Source: Candidatus Gracilibacteria bacterium GN02-873 (GTDB taxonomy: Bacteria; Patescibacteriota; Gracilibacteria; BD1-5; UBA2023). From it: a DNA stretch of 64,000 bases. Below, one piece after another: positions 1 through 9,572 of this stretch (position 1 is the stretch's first letter; the number at the start of each line of letters is the position of its first letter). The DNA lies in contig MORC01000002.1 in NCBI GenBank assembly GCA_003260345.1, positions 62,001 to 126,000 of the forward strand, given 5' to 3'. Below the pieces are notes generated by a model. The model did no database searches, was not told the DNA's origin, and saw only the letters and a program-made list of their open reading frames with translations. The translations under genes were made by a program, and so were the position numbers.

Positions 1-1
1 A

Positions 2-1129
2 GAATGAGAAAAACTCTATCTCTCGGGTTGTGGAAATATTCGTGATGGAGTGGTTGATCCAAAATTTTATGAAATATATCACGAATTGAAAAATTTTCAA
101 GATAAAATCGAGGTTTTACCAGAAGATCCGAGCGATTTTGCGATGAGCGAAGAAGAAAAGAAAAAAATGATGCAAACAAAACTTCGTTCACTTCGGAGCA
201 AAAATCTGAAACAGATTTTCACGCGAAAATATATGGTCGTACAGACTGGGTGTGATAATTTTTGTACTTTTTGTCTGACGGTGCAGGCTCGTGGGCGACA
301 CAAATTCCGGCCGATTGATGAAATTTTGGACGAAATTCATACATTTGTTCGCGGCGGTGGAAAAGAAATTGTACTGACAGGAATCAACCTGGGCGCTTGG
401 GGAGCGGAAAGTTCCAACGATTTTCAAGATTCTCAATTTGTTCATCTCATCAAGACAATTCTTGAAGAAACAGAAATTGAGCGTGTGCGAATTTCTTCGC
501 TCGGAGTAGAATTTTTCTCTGACGAGCTCATAGATTTGTTCAAGAATGAGCGAATTATTGCATACGTTCACCTTTCGATTCAGTCTGGATCAACGCCAAT
601 TCTTGCAAAAATGAATCGTCATTATGACGGCAAGAAAGTACGCGAGGTACTTTGAAAATTACGAAATCTGAATCGTGAAGATGGCGTAATTCTCAATATT
701 GGTGCGGACATTATCGCCGGATTTCCAGGTGAAACTGATGAAAATTTTGCTGATACACTCGCACTTATTGATGATTTTGGAATCACTCAACTGCATGCGT
801 TTCCATTTTCTGGGCATGTCGATCATTACAGCGTTCCTGCTGGAGTTTTTCCAAATCAGGTTCCCAATCATATCGCACAGCAGCGAACCAAAACACTTTT
901 GGAACACGGGCAAATAGAAAAACGAAAACTGGCGGAAAAATCTGTTGGAAAAATTTTGAAAGTTTTAATAGAAAAGGCTGATGCAACGGGGAAATTTTTT
1001 GGTTCGACAGAAAATTATTTGGCGTGTAACGAAACCAATTTTAAGCCACTTCCTGATCAAAAAATAGCACGAGGAAAAATCGTGCTAGGAAAATATCTCA
1101 AAATGATTGATACAAGCGTGGAGGACTAA
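2..1129 (+). CDS. tRNA methylthiotransferase, MtaB/MiaB family (5' end outside window)
   Basis: A radical-SAM enzyme that adds a methylthio group to a modified adenosine at tRNA position 37. The frame is already open at the window edge. The 4Fe-4S motif CDNFCTFC gives cysteines at residues 84, 88 and 91 of the visible part. The motif DIIAGFPGETDENF follows, then a C-terminal region of TRAM size. In-frame TGAs at 5-7 and 653-655 read as glycine; the second joins two halves that are both clearly this family. MtaB (acting on t6A37) seems more likely than MiaB because of the GCDNFC context, but I cannot separate them firmly. It ends directly against the convergent gene starting at 1130. Confidence 0.85.
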
Positions 1130-1342
1130 TTATTTAAAATATTGAGTAATTTTGGAAACAATGAGTCCTGGAATCTGATCAAGATTTCGCGTAAATGACA
1201 TGATTGATTCAAAAAAAGTGAGAATATTATCAATGCGATCCATATTTTTGTAAATGCGCCACAAAATCATAGAAACAAGAACAAAAACAGGAATAAATCC
1301 AAATGCCAACACAAGAAAAAGAAAATCGAGAGCGTTAATCAT
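1130..1342 (-). CDS. small membrane protein, unknown
   Basis: 70 residues with one hydrophobic segment at about residues 5-28, followed by a charged and amphipathic tail. I do not recognise a family. It is the last gene of a minus-strand group that starts with the CsaB-like gene at 3018, with 16 nt to the gene upstream. The size and the N-terminal anchor suggest a small inner-membrane protein facing the cytoplasm. Confidence 0.55.
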   Translation of the reverse strand: MINALDFLFLVLAFGFIPVFVLVSMILWRIYKNMDRIDNILTFFESIMSFTRNLDQIPGLIVSKITQYFK

Positions 1343-1358
1343 ATCAGTTTTTTAAAAA

Positions 1359-1898
1359 TTAAAATGCAAGAGGATCTTCGGAAGAAGGTTCTTTTTTTGT
1401 TTCAGAAATAATATTTTCAGAAATATTCTCATTATTTTCAGAAATATTTTCCTCAGATTTTTTTTCAAAATAATCACGTTTGTCAGCATTCCACCAAGAC
1501 TCAATTTCCGCAAAATCATAAAAACGAGCGACTTCTTCGCCCTGGAAAAAAATTCGCATTTCCAGTGGCAAAACATACCCAAAATCCTGAATAATTTTTT
1601 CAGATTTTTCACGATTTAAATATTTGAGTGTCGCGATATCAACAAATGCCTTCGACTGCCAAACAGCCAAATTGAGCATCAAATCTTTTTCAATTTGAGA
1701 ATTTTCGTCAAACGCAATAACCACAAGGCGCTTTTTTTTGAGTTTTTCAAGGTAATCATCCTCATTTTGAACAAATAATGATGTCTGCGAAAGCGTATCC
1801 CCCGCAAATTCTAGCGTTTTATTCCCGAGGTTTTTTGCTTTTTCTAATGTCAAATCAATCGCATCAGAAAAAGATTTTTTAATTTTATCGAAATCCAT
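1359..1898 (-). CDS. hypothetical protein with acidic tail
   Basis: 179 residues. The N-terminal 35 residues are amphipathic and lysine-rich. The middle (about 55-130) alternates beta and helix, with a run of hydrophobic strands (RLVVIAFDE) and a PLEMRIFF segment that could be a thioredoxin-like fold; this is a weak guess. The last 45 residues are Glu/Asn/Ser-rich repeats of the ENISEN type. It lies 13 nt after the CsaB-like gene and is probably co-transcribed. Function unknown. Confidence 0.6.
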   Translation of the reverse strand: MDFDKIKKSFSDAIDLTLEKAKNLGNKTLEFAGDTLSQTSLFVQNEDDYLEKLKKKRLVVIAFDENSQIEKDLMLNLAVWQSKAFVDIATLKYLNREKSEKIIQDFGYVLPLEMRIFFQGEEVARFYDFAEIESWWNADKRDYFEKKSEENISENNENISENIISETKKEPSSEDPLAF

Positions 1899-1911
1899 AC
1901 ATATTGTAATA

Positions 1912-3018
1912 TTATAAGCCCATCATATCAATTTTCTCCAATTTTTGCAAGAAATTTTGATGAATATCACGATATTTAGAATGAATTTTCTCTTGCATTT
2001 TTTCAAAATTATTTTCTAAATAAGAAAATTTATGTAACATTCCCTCAAGAGTAAAATCTTCACCAGCAATCATAAATGATTCAATTTCCAGAATTTTTGC
2101 CAATGAAAAAGTTTTTGGCCCATATGGAATCATCATCACAGGAATATTATTTTGTGCTGCGAGAATCGTCGCATGAAGGCGCATAGAAATCATCACATCA
2201 ATTTCTTGATATTTGTCAATAGTTTCATTCATCGACAAAGTAATACCATATTGTTCGCCAAAAATTTTCTTCACAAAATGTATATCATTATGGCTTTCCG
2301 ATGGGAAAATCGAATGTGAAAGAAATACGATTTTTTTATTATTCTTCGACAAAACTTCGACAAAATTCGACAGAATTTCGACATGATATGGACTCAAAAA
2401 TCCATCTCGCAATGAAATTCCCACCGTATGAATTTTTAATTTTTTAACCAGATTTTTTGGTGGCATCAAAAATACCGAATCATACAAAGTCGTTGATGCG
2501 ATTCAAAATTTTTTCAGAATCTCAGCACTTCGAGTATCTCGCACCAAAATCAGATCATTTTTTTGGAAAATTTTTGCCAATTTTTTTTGATTTTCCTCCT
2601 TTTTTACTTCCAGAGAAATTCCCATAAAAATCACTTTTTTCCGAAAAAGTCGGAAAAAAAATAATCGTAACTTCCATTCGAAAAGGTTTTTTTGAAAGGA
2701 AATACCAGGTTCATTATCAAAAAAAATTCCGCCGCCGCCGATTACAATCAAGTCTGATTTCCAAATCGTCCAAATAGTTTGAAAAAAATATTTAAGATTT
2801 TGAAATGGGAATTTTTTGATATTATTCGGAAAAAAGCTTAAAAAATGATATTTTTCTTGATCGCCCAAAAAAGATTTTTCATCATACGTGGCAATCGTCA
2901 TTTTCGCTTCAGGAAAGCGATTTTCAAGCCAATCAATTTCTGATGTCAAAATGAGTTCATCACCCAAGTTGTATGCACCAGAAAGCACCATGATGAAGAT
3001 ATTTTTTGTATTTTTCAT
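1912..3018 (-). CDS. csaB: polysaccharide pyruvyl transferase, CsaB-like
   Basis: Transfers pyruvate from PEP to a cell-wall-linked polysaccharide. In Gram-positives CsaB makes the pyruvylated anchor bound by SLH domains. The N-terminus (SGAYNLGDELILTS) and the IGGGG segment are typical, as is RLHATILAAQNNIPVMMIPY near the C-terminus. Two halves are joined by an in-frame TGA at about 2503 read as Gly; 368 residues, a normal length. The S-layer protein at 38 kb carries SLH-like domains, which fits this role. The start at 3018 is chosen because a -10 box ends 6 nt before it. Four phased TTCGACA heptamers lie inside the gene at 2345-2383. Confidence 0.85.
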
Positions 3019-3024
3019 ACGCAA

Positions 3025-3051
3025 ATTATACTGAAAAATCGGGACTTGCAA
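3025..3051 (-). promoter_or_regulatory. promoter of the csaB-like gene, leaderless type
   Basis: On the minus strand TTGCAA (3046-3051) and TATAAT (3025-3030) are 15 nt apart. Only 6 nt separate the -10 box from the ATG at 3018, so transcription would start at or next to the start codon. Confidence 0.5.
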
Positions 3052-3127
3052 ATTTTTTTCAAATCCTTTCCTATTTTTTACTTTTGTTTTGTATAATGTG
3101 TTTGCTTTATTTTTTGAAAAAAATTTT

Positions 3128-3595
3128 ATGAAAAATACTTCTCTCCTCGCAATCTCGGGTCTCGTGCTTCTCGCGTCATGTGGAACAAATAATACCACTC
3201 AAACCCCTCAAACAGCCGGATTTGAATTTGACCCAAATAATAAAAATGTCATTATTCAGCCAACAAATTCTGGATCAACAACAGAATCGACTACTTCGAT
3301 GTCAACAGACACAACAACTTCTGATGATGAAACACGTTCTATCAAATACGAAGCACCAAGCGGACCAGTATTTATGGATGTTTCTGCAAAAGTAGAAGAT
3401 GGTGTAGTGAAATCTGCAAGCGTAAAAGCTGCCGAAAATACTGATCAAATGTCAGCAAATTTCATTGAAAACTTCTCAAAAGAAATTTCTACAAAAGTTA
3501 TTGGACAGAAAATTTCTGACCTTCAAAATGTAGACGCGATTGGCGGAGCTTCTCTCACGACAAAAGCTTTTGTGAACTATGTTTCCACTCTCTAA
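3128..3595 (+). CDS. lipoprotein with FMN-binding domain, predicted flavinylated
   Basis: 155 residues. The signal peptide ends in the lipobox LLASC at about residues 14-18, so the protein is lipid-anchored outside the membrane. A Thr/Ser-rich linker follows. The C-terminal domain (about 75-155) resembles the FMN-binding domain of RnfG/NqrC, and GGASLTT near the end matches the [S/D]GA[S/T]xT flavinylation motif where ApbE attaches FMN to a threonine. The apbE gene begins 1 nt after its stop, which supports this strongly. Likely an extracytoplasmic one-electron carrier. No TGA codons. The start at 3128 puts the signal peptide at the N-terminus. Confidence 0.8.
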   Translation: MKNTSLLAISGLVLLASCGTNNTTQTPQTAGFEFDPNNKNVIIQPTNSGSTTESTTSMSTDTTTSDDETRSIKYEAPSGPVFMDVSAKVEDGVVKSASVKAAENTDQMSANFIENFSKEISTKVIGQKISDLQNVDAIGGASLTTKAFVNYVSTL

Positions 3596-3596
3596 T

Positions 3597-4475
3597 ATGC
3601 AAAAATTTGAGCATTTAAGTATCGGAACCAAACTTTTTTTACAAATCAATTCAAGCGATGATTTTTCAGAAAGATTTTCGGAAATTGTCGCTTTTCTTGA
3701 TGCTTTTGATGATCAATATTCACGATTTAAAAAGGATAATTGGCTCTATCAACTCAATCAAAGGGGCGAAAATATTTTAGACGAGCATACGGAAAAAATG
3801 ATTTTTTTCATGCAAAAAATCGCGCGCGAAACGGATGGATATTTTGATCCGACCATCGGAAAGCGTCTCACGGAGCTTGGCTACGGAAATTCTGATTTTT
3901 TCTTTTCGCCAGAAAAATTTATTCATCAGGATTTGGACAAAATTTTGACAATTTCGAAAAATATTGTTTCAATAAAAAAATGATTTGAATTAGAATTTGG
4001 TGGGCTTGGAAAATGATACTTGATTGATTGGATTTTTAATTTTTTACAAAAAAATTTGCCCGAAAATATTGATTTTCTCATTAATTTTGGTGGCGATATG
4101 GCGTGTCGTGGAATCTGGAAAATCGCATTAGAAAGCCCGTTTGTTGATGGTGAAGCTATTGGAATTTTGGAATTTTCGAATTCTTTTCTTGCATGTAGTG
4201 CCGGAAATAAGCGAAAATTTGGAAAATCTCATCACCTTATCAATCCACATTCTGGAGAATCAGCTCGAGAAATTTCGGCGGTTTTTCTAGAGACTTCATC
4301 TACTACAAAAAATGCTGGCATGCTCACTGACTCGCTCGCAACGGCTTTTTCTGTTATGTCATGGGATTTTGCTCTCAAAAAAATTAATAACTTTCCTGAA
4401 ATTAGTGCGGTTTTGGTGAAAAATTCTGGTGAATTTTTTAGGATGCCCAATTCTCATATGCAACTTTTTTCATAA
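3597..4475 (+). CDS. apbE: FAD:protein FMN transferase (ApbE)
   Basis: Covalently attaches FMN from FAD to a threonine of target proteins, here most likely the lipoprotein encoded directly upstream. 292 residues. Family features: ETDGYFDPTIG near residue 80, the FAD/Mg site GGLGKGYLID at about 135 and INFGGDMA at about 160, and NAGMLTDSLATAFSVM near the C-terminus. Two TGA codons around 3981-4013 both fall on glycines (FGGLGKG region). No clear signal peptide, so it may act in the cytoplasm or use a non-standard export route. Co-transcribed with both neighbours (gaps of 1 and 3 nt). Confidence 0.92.
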
Positions 4476-4478
4476 ATT

Positions 4479-5882
4479 ATGTTTTCAAAACTTGACAATT
4501 TTCTCTGGAAACACGAGAAAAAAATTAAAATTATCACTCTTCTTCTCGCGCTCGTGGCTGGATTTTTTGCAGTCAGTAGTTGGAAAAATTCTCTTATTGG
4601 AGCGTCGGTAGCACTCTATCTGCTCTATGCGATTCTATTTTTTCCGATTTTTTCGCGCGTTTTCGGAATGAAAATTTTTGGTACACTCCTCAAATTTCGT
4701 GAAGAGCTCGGGATTTTGATTGGGGTTTTATCGCTTGCACATCTCTATCAGATGCTTCCATATATCGAAATGTTTGCCAAAAGCAAGCCAATTCTCGTCA
4801 TTTTTGGAATTCTACCGCAGATTATTATTCTCATCCTGACGCTGACTTCCAACGAATTTTCTCGAAAAAAACTCGGGAAAAATTGGAAAAAACTACATCG
4901 ACTTGCCTATATTGTTCCGATTCTCATTATGATTCAGATCGGGCTTGCAAAAAATTGAGCGATTTTTCCGCTCGCCATTCTCAATATTTTATTCGTAATT
5001 GGGAAAATTCTCGAATTTTCTGGGAAAAAATTTTATAAAATTGAAATGAAAAATTTTCCAAAAGGACAAAAATTTATTTGTGTGCCGTGTGGTTTTATTT
5101 ATGATTCAGCAATTGGCGACCCAGATGGTGGAATTGCGCCTGGAACCGAATTTTCTGATATTCCTGACGATTGGAGATGTCCCGAGTGTGGCGTTACCAA
5201 AGGGGATTTTGTGCCATATGAAGAATGACAGCAAAATGCTTGACATATTGTTAAAATTATTGATAAAAAATACCTTAATTCGACAACAATTGAGCTTACT
5301 ATTGAAAAACCTGAAAATCTAACAGCCAAAAATGGTCAATTTGCAACATTTGAATATAACGATGAAAATGGTATTTTCCGCCGTCAATACTCGGTCGCAA
5401 AAAAAACTAAAAATTCTGCAACTTTTCTCATAAAAATCAAACCCAACGGCCGTGGTGGAAAAATTCTCACAGAAAAAAAATCGGGTGACGAAATGAATTT
5501 GATTGGATTTTTTGGAGATTTTATTTTGCAGGAAAATACAAATCCGAAAATTTTTATCGCGACTGGAACGGGATTGGCGCCGATTTTCAAAATGATGAAC
5601 GCGATTCCGGATATTCCAAAAAAATTATATTTTTCCGTTTCGACCGAAGATGAAATTTTTTATCAAGATGAATTGGCAAAAATTCCAAATCTTGAAAATT
5701 TTTCATATGTTTCAGGCGAAAAAGTCGACGGATATCGCGAAGGACGCATGAAATTTGAAGATATCGAGGCACCAGCAAATGCAGAATTTTATTTGTGTGG
5801 AAATCCTCAAATGGTGGAAAATTTTGTGACAGAAATCAAAAATGCAGGATTTGAAAGTGTTTATTTTGAACAATTTTCGTAA
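4479..5882 (+). CDS. fused haem membrane domain / rubredoxin / FAD-NAD(P) reductase
   Basis: One 467-residue chain with three modules. Residues 1-185: five or more membrane helices like ferric reductase/YedZ, with candidate haem histidines in SLAHLYQ and KKLHRLAY. Residues 190-252: a canonical rubredoxin with CVPCG and CPECG and the DPDGGIAPGTEF loop. Residues 255-467: a ferredoxin-reductase fold with the FAD motif RRQYSVA, the IFIATGTGLAPI nucleotide loop and a C-terminal YLCGNPQMV. In-frame TGAs at 4956, 5226 and 5241 are glycines, and no TAA or TAG interrupts the frame. Inferred path: NAD(P)H to FAD to rubredoxin to haem to the flavin lipoprotein outside. The order of transfer is my inference. 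Confidence 0.85.
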
Positions 5883-5887
5883 AAAAT

Positions 5888-5914
5888 TTGCTTTTTCTCA
5901 AAAATTCATATAAT
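5888..5914 (+). promoter_or_regulatory. nusA promoter
   Basis: TTGCTT (5888-5893) and TATAAT (5909-5914), spacing 15 nt (16 if TTTGCT is used). It lies just after the stop of the reductase fusion and before the hairpin at 5925, so the hairpin belongs to the nusA leader. Confidence 0.55.
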
Positions 5915-5924
5915 CAAACCAATG

Positions 5925-5954
5925 AGATCTGCCCGAATGGGCGGTTCTTTTTTT
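5925..5954 (+). terminator. leader terminator/attenuator of nusA
   Basis: A GC-rich stem (CTGCCC with GGGCGG, GAAT loop, extended by AGA/TCT) is followed by seven T. It sits between the nusA promoter and the nusA start at 5974. It looks like a full intrinsic terminator and is a good candidate for NusA-dependent autoregulation. Confidence 0.7.
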
Positions 5955-5973
5955 ACAAATTTTCTAAAATTTT

Positions 5974-7068
5974 ATGTTTGATTTGCAAAATATCCAATCA
6001 GCGATTGATATCATTTCCGCTGAGAAAAAAATTCCAAAAGAAAAACTCGTAGAAATCATTGAACACGCTATTAAAACCGCTTATAAGCGTGATTTTGCTT
6101 CCAAAGATGCCGATGTAAATGTACATCTTGATATGAATACTGGAAAACTCGAAATTTCTATTTTGAAAGAAGTTGTCGAGGAAGTGGAAGACGAAGATCT
6201 CGAAATTTCGTATGAAGAAATTGGTGGTGCGGATTCTGGTTATGAAATTGGTGATATGGTAGAACTTGATGTTTCTGACGATATCGAAAGTTTTGATGAT
6301 TTTGGGCGCATCGCCGCACAAGCCGCCAAAAATGTAATCGTTCAGAAAATTGGCGAAACAGAAAAAGAAAAATTGTATCACCTTTTCAAAGACAAAGAAG
6401 ATACCATCGTTGGAATGCGCGTTGAGTTGGTAGAAAAAAATCGCGTCATATTTGATTATAATGGAAATCAGGTTGTTCTCCCAAAAAGCGAACAAAATTC
6501 CAAAGATCGCTACACACCAGGTCAGCGTATGCAACTCTATGTTCGAAAAGTTGAAATCGATGAGACAACAGGGCCTCGTGTAGTACTTTCTCGAAAAGAC
6601 AAAGAACTCGTAGTAAAACTTTTTGAAAATAATACTCCAGAACTTGAAGAGGGCGTAGTAGAAATTGTTTCAATTGCTCGTATGCCTGGCATCAAGACCA
6701 AAATTATTGTTGCGAGCGATGATACAGATATTGATCCAGCTGGCTGTCTCATCGGACCGAAAGGAATGCGCGTTCGCACGATTGTTGATGAGCTTTTTGG
6801 TGAAAAAATTGATATTCTCAATTATACAACCAACAAAGAAGAAATGGTTCGTCGTGCGCTTGTACCTGGTGTTGTCGAAAAAATTGAAATCAATGATGAA
6901 AATAATATTATCACAGCAACGGTTCGCGACAGTGAAAAAGCCAAAGTTCTTGGTCGCGGTGGAACAAATATTAATATCGCAGGTGAGCTTCTCGGTTATC
7001 GAATCAATCTCGTGACAATCGAAGACGAAAATTCTCCAACAGAAAATGAAACAAAACCTACTGAATAA
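5974..7068 (+). CDS. nusA: transcription termination/antitermination factor NusA
   Basis: 364 residues: the N-terminal RNA-polymerase-binding domain (AIKTAYKRDF, then a DxxTGKLEI strand), an S1 domain (about 135-200) and two KH domains (LIGPKGMRVRTIVDEL near 250 and VLGRGGTNINIAGELLGY near 335). No C-terminal acidic repeats, as in most bacteria outside Proteobacteria. NusA binds the polymerase flap and nascent RNA and promotes pausing and intrinsic termination. No TGA codons, unlike most neighbours, consistent with high expression. It has its own promoter and leader terminator. Confidence 0.96.
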   Translation: MFDLQNIQSAIDIISAEKKIPKEKLVEIIEHAIKTAYKRDFASKDADVNVHLDMNTGKLEISILKEVVEEVEDEDLEISYEEIGGADSGYEIGDMVELDVSDDIESFDDFGRIAAQAAKNVIVQKIGETEKEKLYHLFKDKEDTIVGMRVELVEKNRVIFDYNGNQVVLPKSEQNSKDRYTPGQRMQLYVRKVEIDETTGPRVVLSRKDKELVVKLFENNTPELEEGVVEIVSIARMPGIKTKIIVASDDTDIDPAGCLIGPKGMRVRTIVDELFGEKIDILNYTTNKEEMVRRALVPGVVEKIEINDENNIITATVRDSEKAKVLGRGGTNINIAGELLGYRINLVTIEDENSPTENETKPTE

Positions 7069-7075
7069 TTTTTCG

Positions 7076-7096
7076 ATTCCCTTCGGGGAATTTTTT
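7076..7096 (+). terminator. terminator after nusA
   Basis: Stem ATTCCC/GGGAAT with a TTCG tetraloop, followed by a T tract, 7 nt after the nusA stop. Confidence 0.85.
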
Positions 7097-7098
7097 AT

Positions 7099-7126
7099 TT
7101 GCAAGTTTCTTTTTTTCTGCTAAAAT
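7099..7126 (+). promoter_or_regulatory. promoter of the 2Fe-2S ferredoxin gene, leaderless type
   Basis: TTGCAA (7099-7104), 16-nt spacer, TAAAAT (7121-7126). The ATG at 7133 follows after 6 nt, so the transcript would have no leader. Confidence 0.6.
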
Positions 7127-7132
7127 ATTTTT

Positions 7133-7390
7133 ATGCAAAAAATTATCAAAGTCTGTACTGGAAAACGATGTTCAGAAAAATTTTCATGATATATTATCAA
7201 GCGCCTGGAAGCCGACAAAAAATTTTATCATTACGATGAAAATATTAAAATTGAGCCAAGTGCCTGTATGGGTCGCTGCGAAAATTGACCAAATGTGAAT
7301 TTTGATGACGAGGTCATTGGCCAACAAAATCCTATAAAATCTTCAGAAATTCTTCGTAAAAAAATTGAAGAATGGAAAAAATCTAATTAA
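7133..7390 (+). CDS. thioredoxin-like 2Fe-2S ferredoxin
   Basis: 85 residues, visible only when TGA is read as Gly (codons near 7187 and 7286). Cysteines at 7 and 12 (KVCTGKRCS) and at 44 and 48 (SACMGRCENGPNV) match the four ligands of the thioredoxin-like 2Fe-2S family (NuoE C-terminal domain-like). GPNV is the usual ending of that site. Likely a small cytoplasmic electron carrier or iron-sulfur protein. It is followed 5 nt later by era and is probably co-transcribed. Confidence 0.8.
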
Positions 7391-7395
7391 TTTTT

Positions 7396-8265
7396 ATGCC
7401 AAAAGTTTGATACATCGCCATTCTCGGGCGACCAAATTCGGGAAAATCAACATTTATCAACACACTCATTGGAGAAAAAGTTTCAGCAATTTCACCGCGC
7501 CCACAGACGACGCAACGCTCAGTGACAGCAATTTATACCAATTCTAAAAAGGAAGTGCAGATGATTTTTCTGGATACCCCAGGGATTCATGAAGTTGAAA
7601 AAAATTCCCTCAAAACTTCGCCAAATATCAATGAACGTATCAATGCAGAAGCCTTTATTTCCCTTCGTGAAGCTGATGTTATTCTGCGGCTCATTGATCC
7701 AACGCGCCCCCAAGGCATTGAAGATGAACGAATTGATACCGTTTTATCGTTTATTAATAAACCGATTATTCGTGTGGAAACGAAGCAAGATCTCGCCAAA
7801 TCTTATCCTGGAAAAAATATCGATTTCAAGATCAATTCTACAACACAAGAAAATTTTGAGCCGTTGCTTGAAAAAATTGAAGAATTTTTGCCAGAAGGGC
7901 CGTATTTGTATGACGAAGATTATTATACTGATCAACCCGTAGATTTTCGTGTTTCAGAAATTATTCGTGAGCAGCTTTTTGCTGAACTTGGAGAGGAAAT
8001 TCCGTACGCGTCGTATGTCGAAATCGCCAATGTCGACAATGGCAATATATTGTCGATTCAAGCATATATTCATACAGAAACGGAATCTCAAAAGAAAATT
8101 TTGATTGGAAAAAATGGTTCCAAAATCCAAGAAATTGGTACAAAATCGCGCCTCATTTTGGAAGGAATTTTTGGAAAAAAAGTATTTCTCGGATTGCGTG
8201 TCAAAGTTGACAAAAACTGGCGAAAAAATCAAAAAACCCTCGAAAAATTATTTCCAAAACGCTAA
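7396..8265 (+). CDS. era: GTPase Era
   Basis: Ribosome-assembly GTPase that binds the 3' end of 16S rRNA. 289 residues. P-loop GRPNSGKST near residue 10, switch region with RPQTTQRS, G3 motif DTPGIHE. The G4 region is weak (VETKQDLA instead of NKxD). The C-terminal KH domain contains ILIGKNGSKIQEIGTKSR. The first TGA codon encodes Gly5 (MPKVGYIAILGRPN), which restores the typical N-terminus. The next gene starts 1 nt after its stop. Confidence 0.95.
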
Positions 8266-8266
8266 T

Positions 8267-8926
8267 ATGGTTGATTATAATCCTTTTGCAAAAACCTTTG
8301 CGCAAAGCCGAAAAAATCTCAAATGGCCAGAACTCGACGCAATTCTTGAGGATATTGAGAGAAATAATTTTCAAACAATCCTCGATATTGGATGTGGAAG
8401 TTGACGATTTGTCGAAAATTATTTGGCGAAGTTTGGCGAAATTCCAAAAAAATATATTGGAGTTGATGCATCAGAAAACCTTTTATTAGAAGCAAGAACT
8501 TCATTCCCTAATACACAATTTATTATTTCGACAATGCAAGATTATTTGGCGAAGTTTGGCGAAGAAAGTGTCTATATAAATATCGAAGAAAAATATAAGG
8601 CTATTATTTTTTTAGCATCATTTCATCATTTAGAAAATGAAACTGAACGAATACGCGTACTTAAAAATGCAGGAAAAATACTTGCGTCAAATGGGAAAAT
8701 TTACCTGACTAATTGGAATCTCTTATGACAAGAAAAATATCAAAAAAATCATATTGGTAATAATGATTTTCAGATTAAAATTTGAGAATTTATTCGATAT
8801 TATCATTGATTTTCGCTCAAAGAGATAGAAAATATCGCTGAAAAATCTTGACTTTCCATTGAAAAAAATATACTCTTTGAAGGCGGGAGAAATATCTTTA
8901 CAATCCTCTGTCATGAAATAAAATAA
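8267..8926 (+). CDS. class I SAM-dependent methyltransferase
   Basis: 219 residues. Motif I is LDIGCGSGRF at about residue 45, where the last Gly is TGA. Motif II is YIGVDAS and the post-I region has ASFHHLENE, typical of small-molecule or tRNA methyltransferases of the UbiE/TRM9 type. Substrate unknown. Five TGA codons, four in the last third, so a standard-code reading loses the C-terminus. Two arrays of TGTCGAA/TGGCGAA heptamers lie inside it (8410-8440 and 8527-8563). Translationally linked to era. Confidence 0.8.
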
Positions 8927-8927
8927 A

Positions 8928-8950
8928 AAATCCTAAACAGGATTTTTTTT
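8928..8950 (+). terminator. terminator after the methyltransferase gene
   Basis: AAATCC/GGATTT stem with a 6-nt loop and eight T. It lies between two convergent stops (8926 and 8933). Confidence 0.7.
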
Positions 8951-9382
8951 GAGTTCATCACGGATTTCTTGTAAAGTTTTTTGCATTTGTTCAAAATTAT
9001 TTTTATAATTGGTGCTTTCCGTATATTTTTGAATTTCTGACTGCGCCTGATGAATATATGGTTCCAATTTTTCGCCAATGAGCGGAAGTGAAATAACCTT
9101 CGACAAAAGCCATCCAATCAACGCAATAACGACAGCCGCCCCAATAAGTGCCCCAATACCACGTATCATTCCAGCAACAAAATTCATCCAAAAAATTCTC
9201 CATGGAGACTGAATTAACTCAAGAAATTCATCCAATCCCATACTTTCCGTAATCGCCAAAAAATTTTTATATTGTTGCTTTTCAGATTCAGAAAGATTTG
9301 AATCGTTTTCAATCATCATCATCGACCGTTTCATCCGCTCATATTTTTTGGAATGAATATTTTTTTTTCGCTTCAAAATCAT
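8933..9382 (-). CDS. membrane protein, DUF5665-like
   Basis: 149 residues. A basic N-terminus and a soluble helical part (about 1-60), then one glycine-rich hydrophobic segment (about 65-95: WMNFVAGMIRGIGALIGAA) and a helical, charged C-terminus (about 105-149). The FxAGxxRGxGxxxGA pattern resembles DUF5665 proteins; I am only moderately sure. Function unknown. It stands alone on the minus strand. Confidence 0.65.
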   Translation of the reverse strand: MILKRKKNIHSKKYERMKRSMMMIENDSNLSESEKQQYKNFLAITESMGLDEFLELIQSPWRIFWMNFVAGMIRGIGALIGAAVVIALIGWLLSKVISLPLIGEKLEPYIHQAQSEIQKYTESTNYKNNFEQMQKTLQEIRDELKKNPV

Positions 9383-9473
9383 AGAAAAAATTAAAATTTC
9401 GCTTATTGTACAAAAAAATTAAAAACTTGCAATAATTTTGCAAAAAATATTTTTTTGATTACAATATTTTCGC

Positions 9474-9547
9474 GTCTCCGTAGTTAAGTGGAATAATAAG
9501 GCACTCCTAAGGCTTAGTCACAAGTTCGATCCTTGTCGGAGACACCA
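9474..9547 (+). tRNA. tRNA-Arg (anticodon CCT)
   Basis: Acceptor GTCTCCG pairs with CGGAGAC, the T-loop is TTCGATC and CCA is encoded. The anticodon loop CTCCTAA gives CCT and the body closely matches the bacterial tRNA-Arg(CCU) pattern. The first anticodon-stem pair next to the loop (A-G) is a mismatch. Confidence 0.9.
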
Positions 9548-9549
9548 GG

Positions 9550-9570
9550 AATTCTTTCGAGAATTTTTTT
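9550..9570 (+). terminator. terminator after tRNA-Arg
   Basis: AATTCT/AGAATT stem with a TTCG loop and seven T, 2 nt after the tRNA end. Confidence 0.8.
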
Positions 9571-9572
9571 AT

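Noticed and set aside
4479..5882. Three separate genes: membrane protein, rubredoxin and reductase
   Set aside because: All three share one frame and are separated only by TGA codons; no TAA or TAG intervenes.
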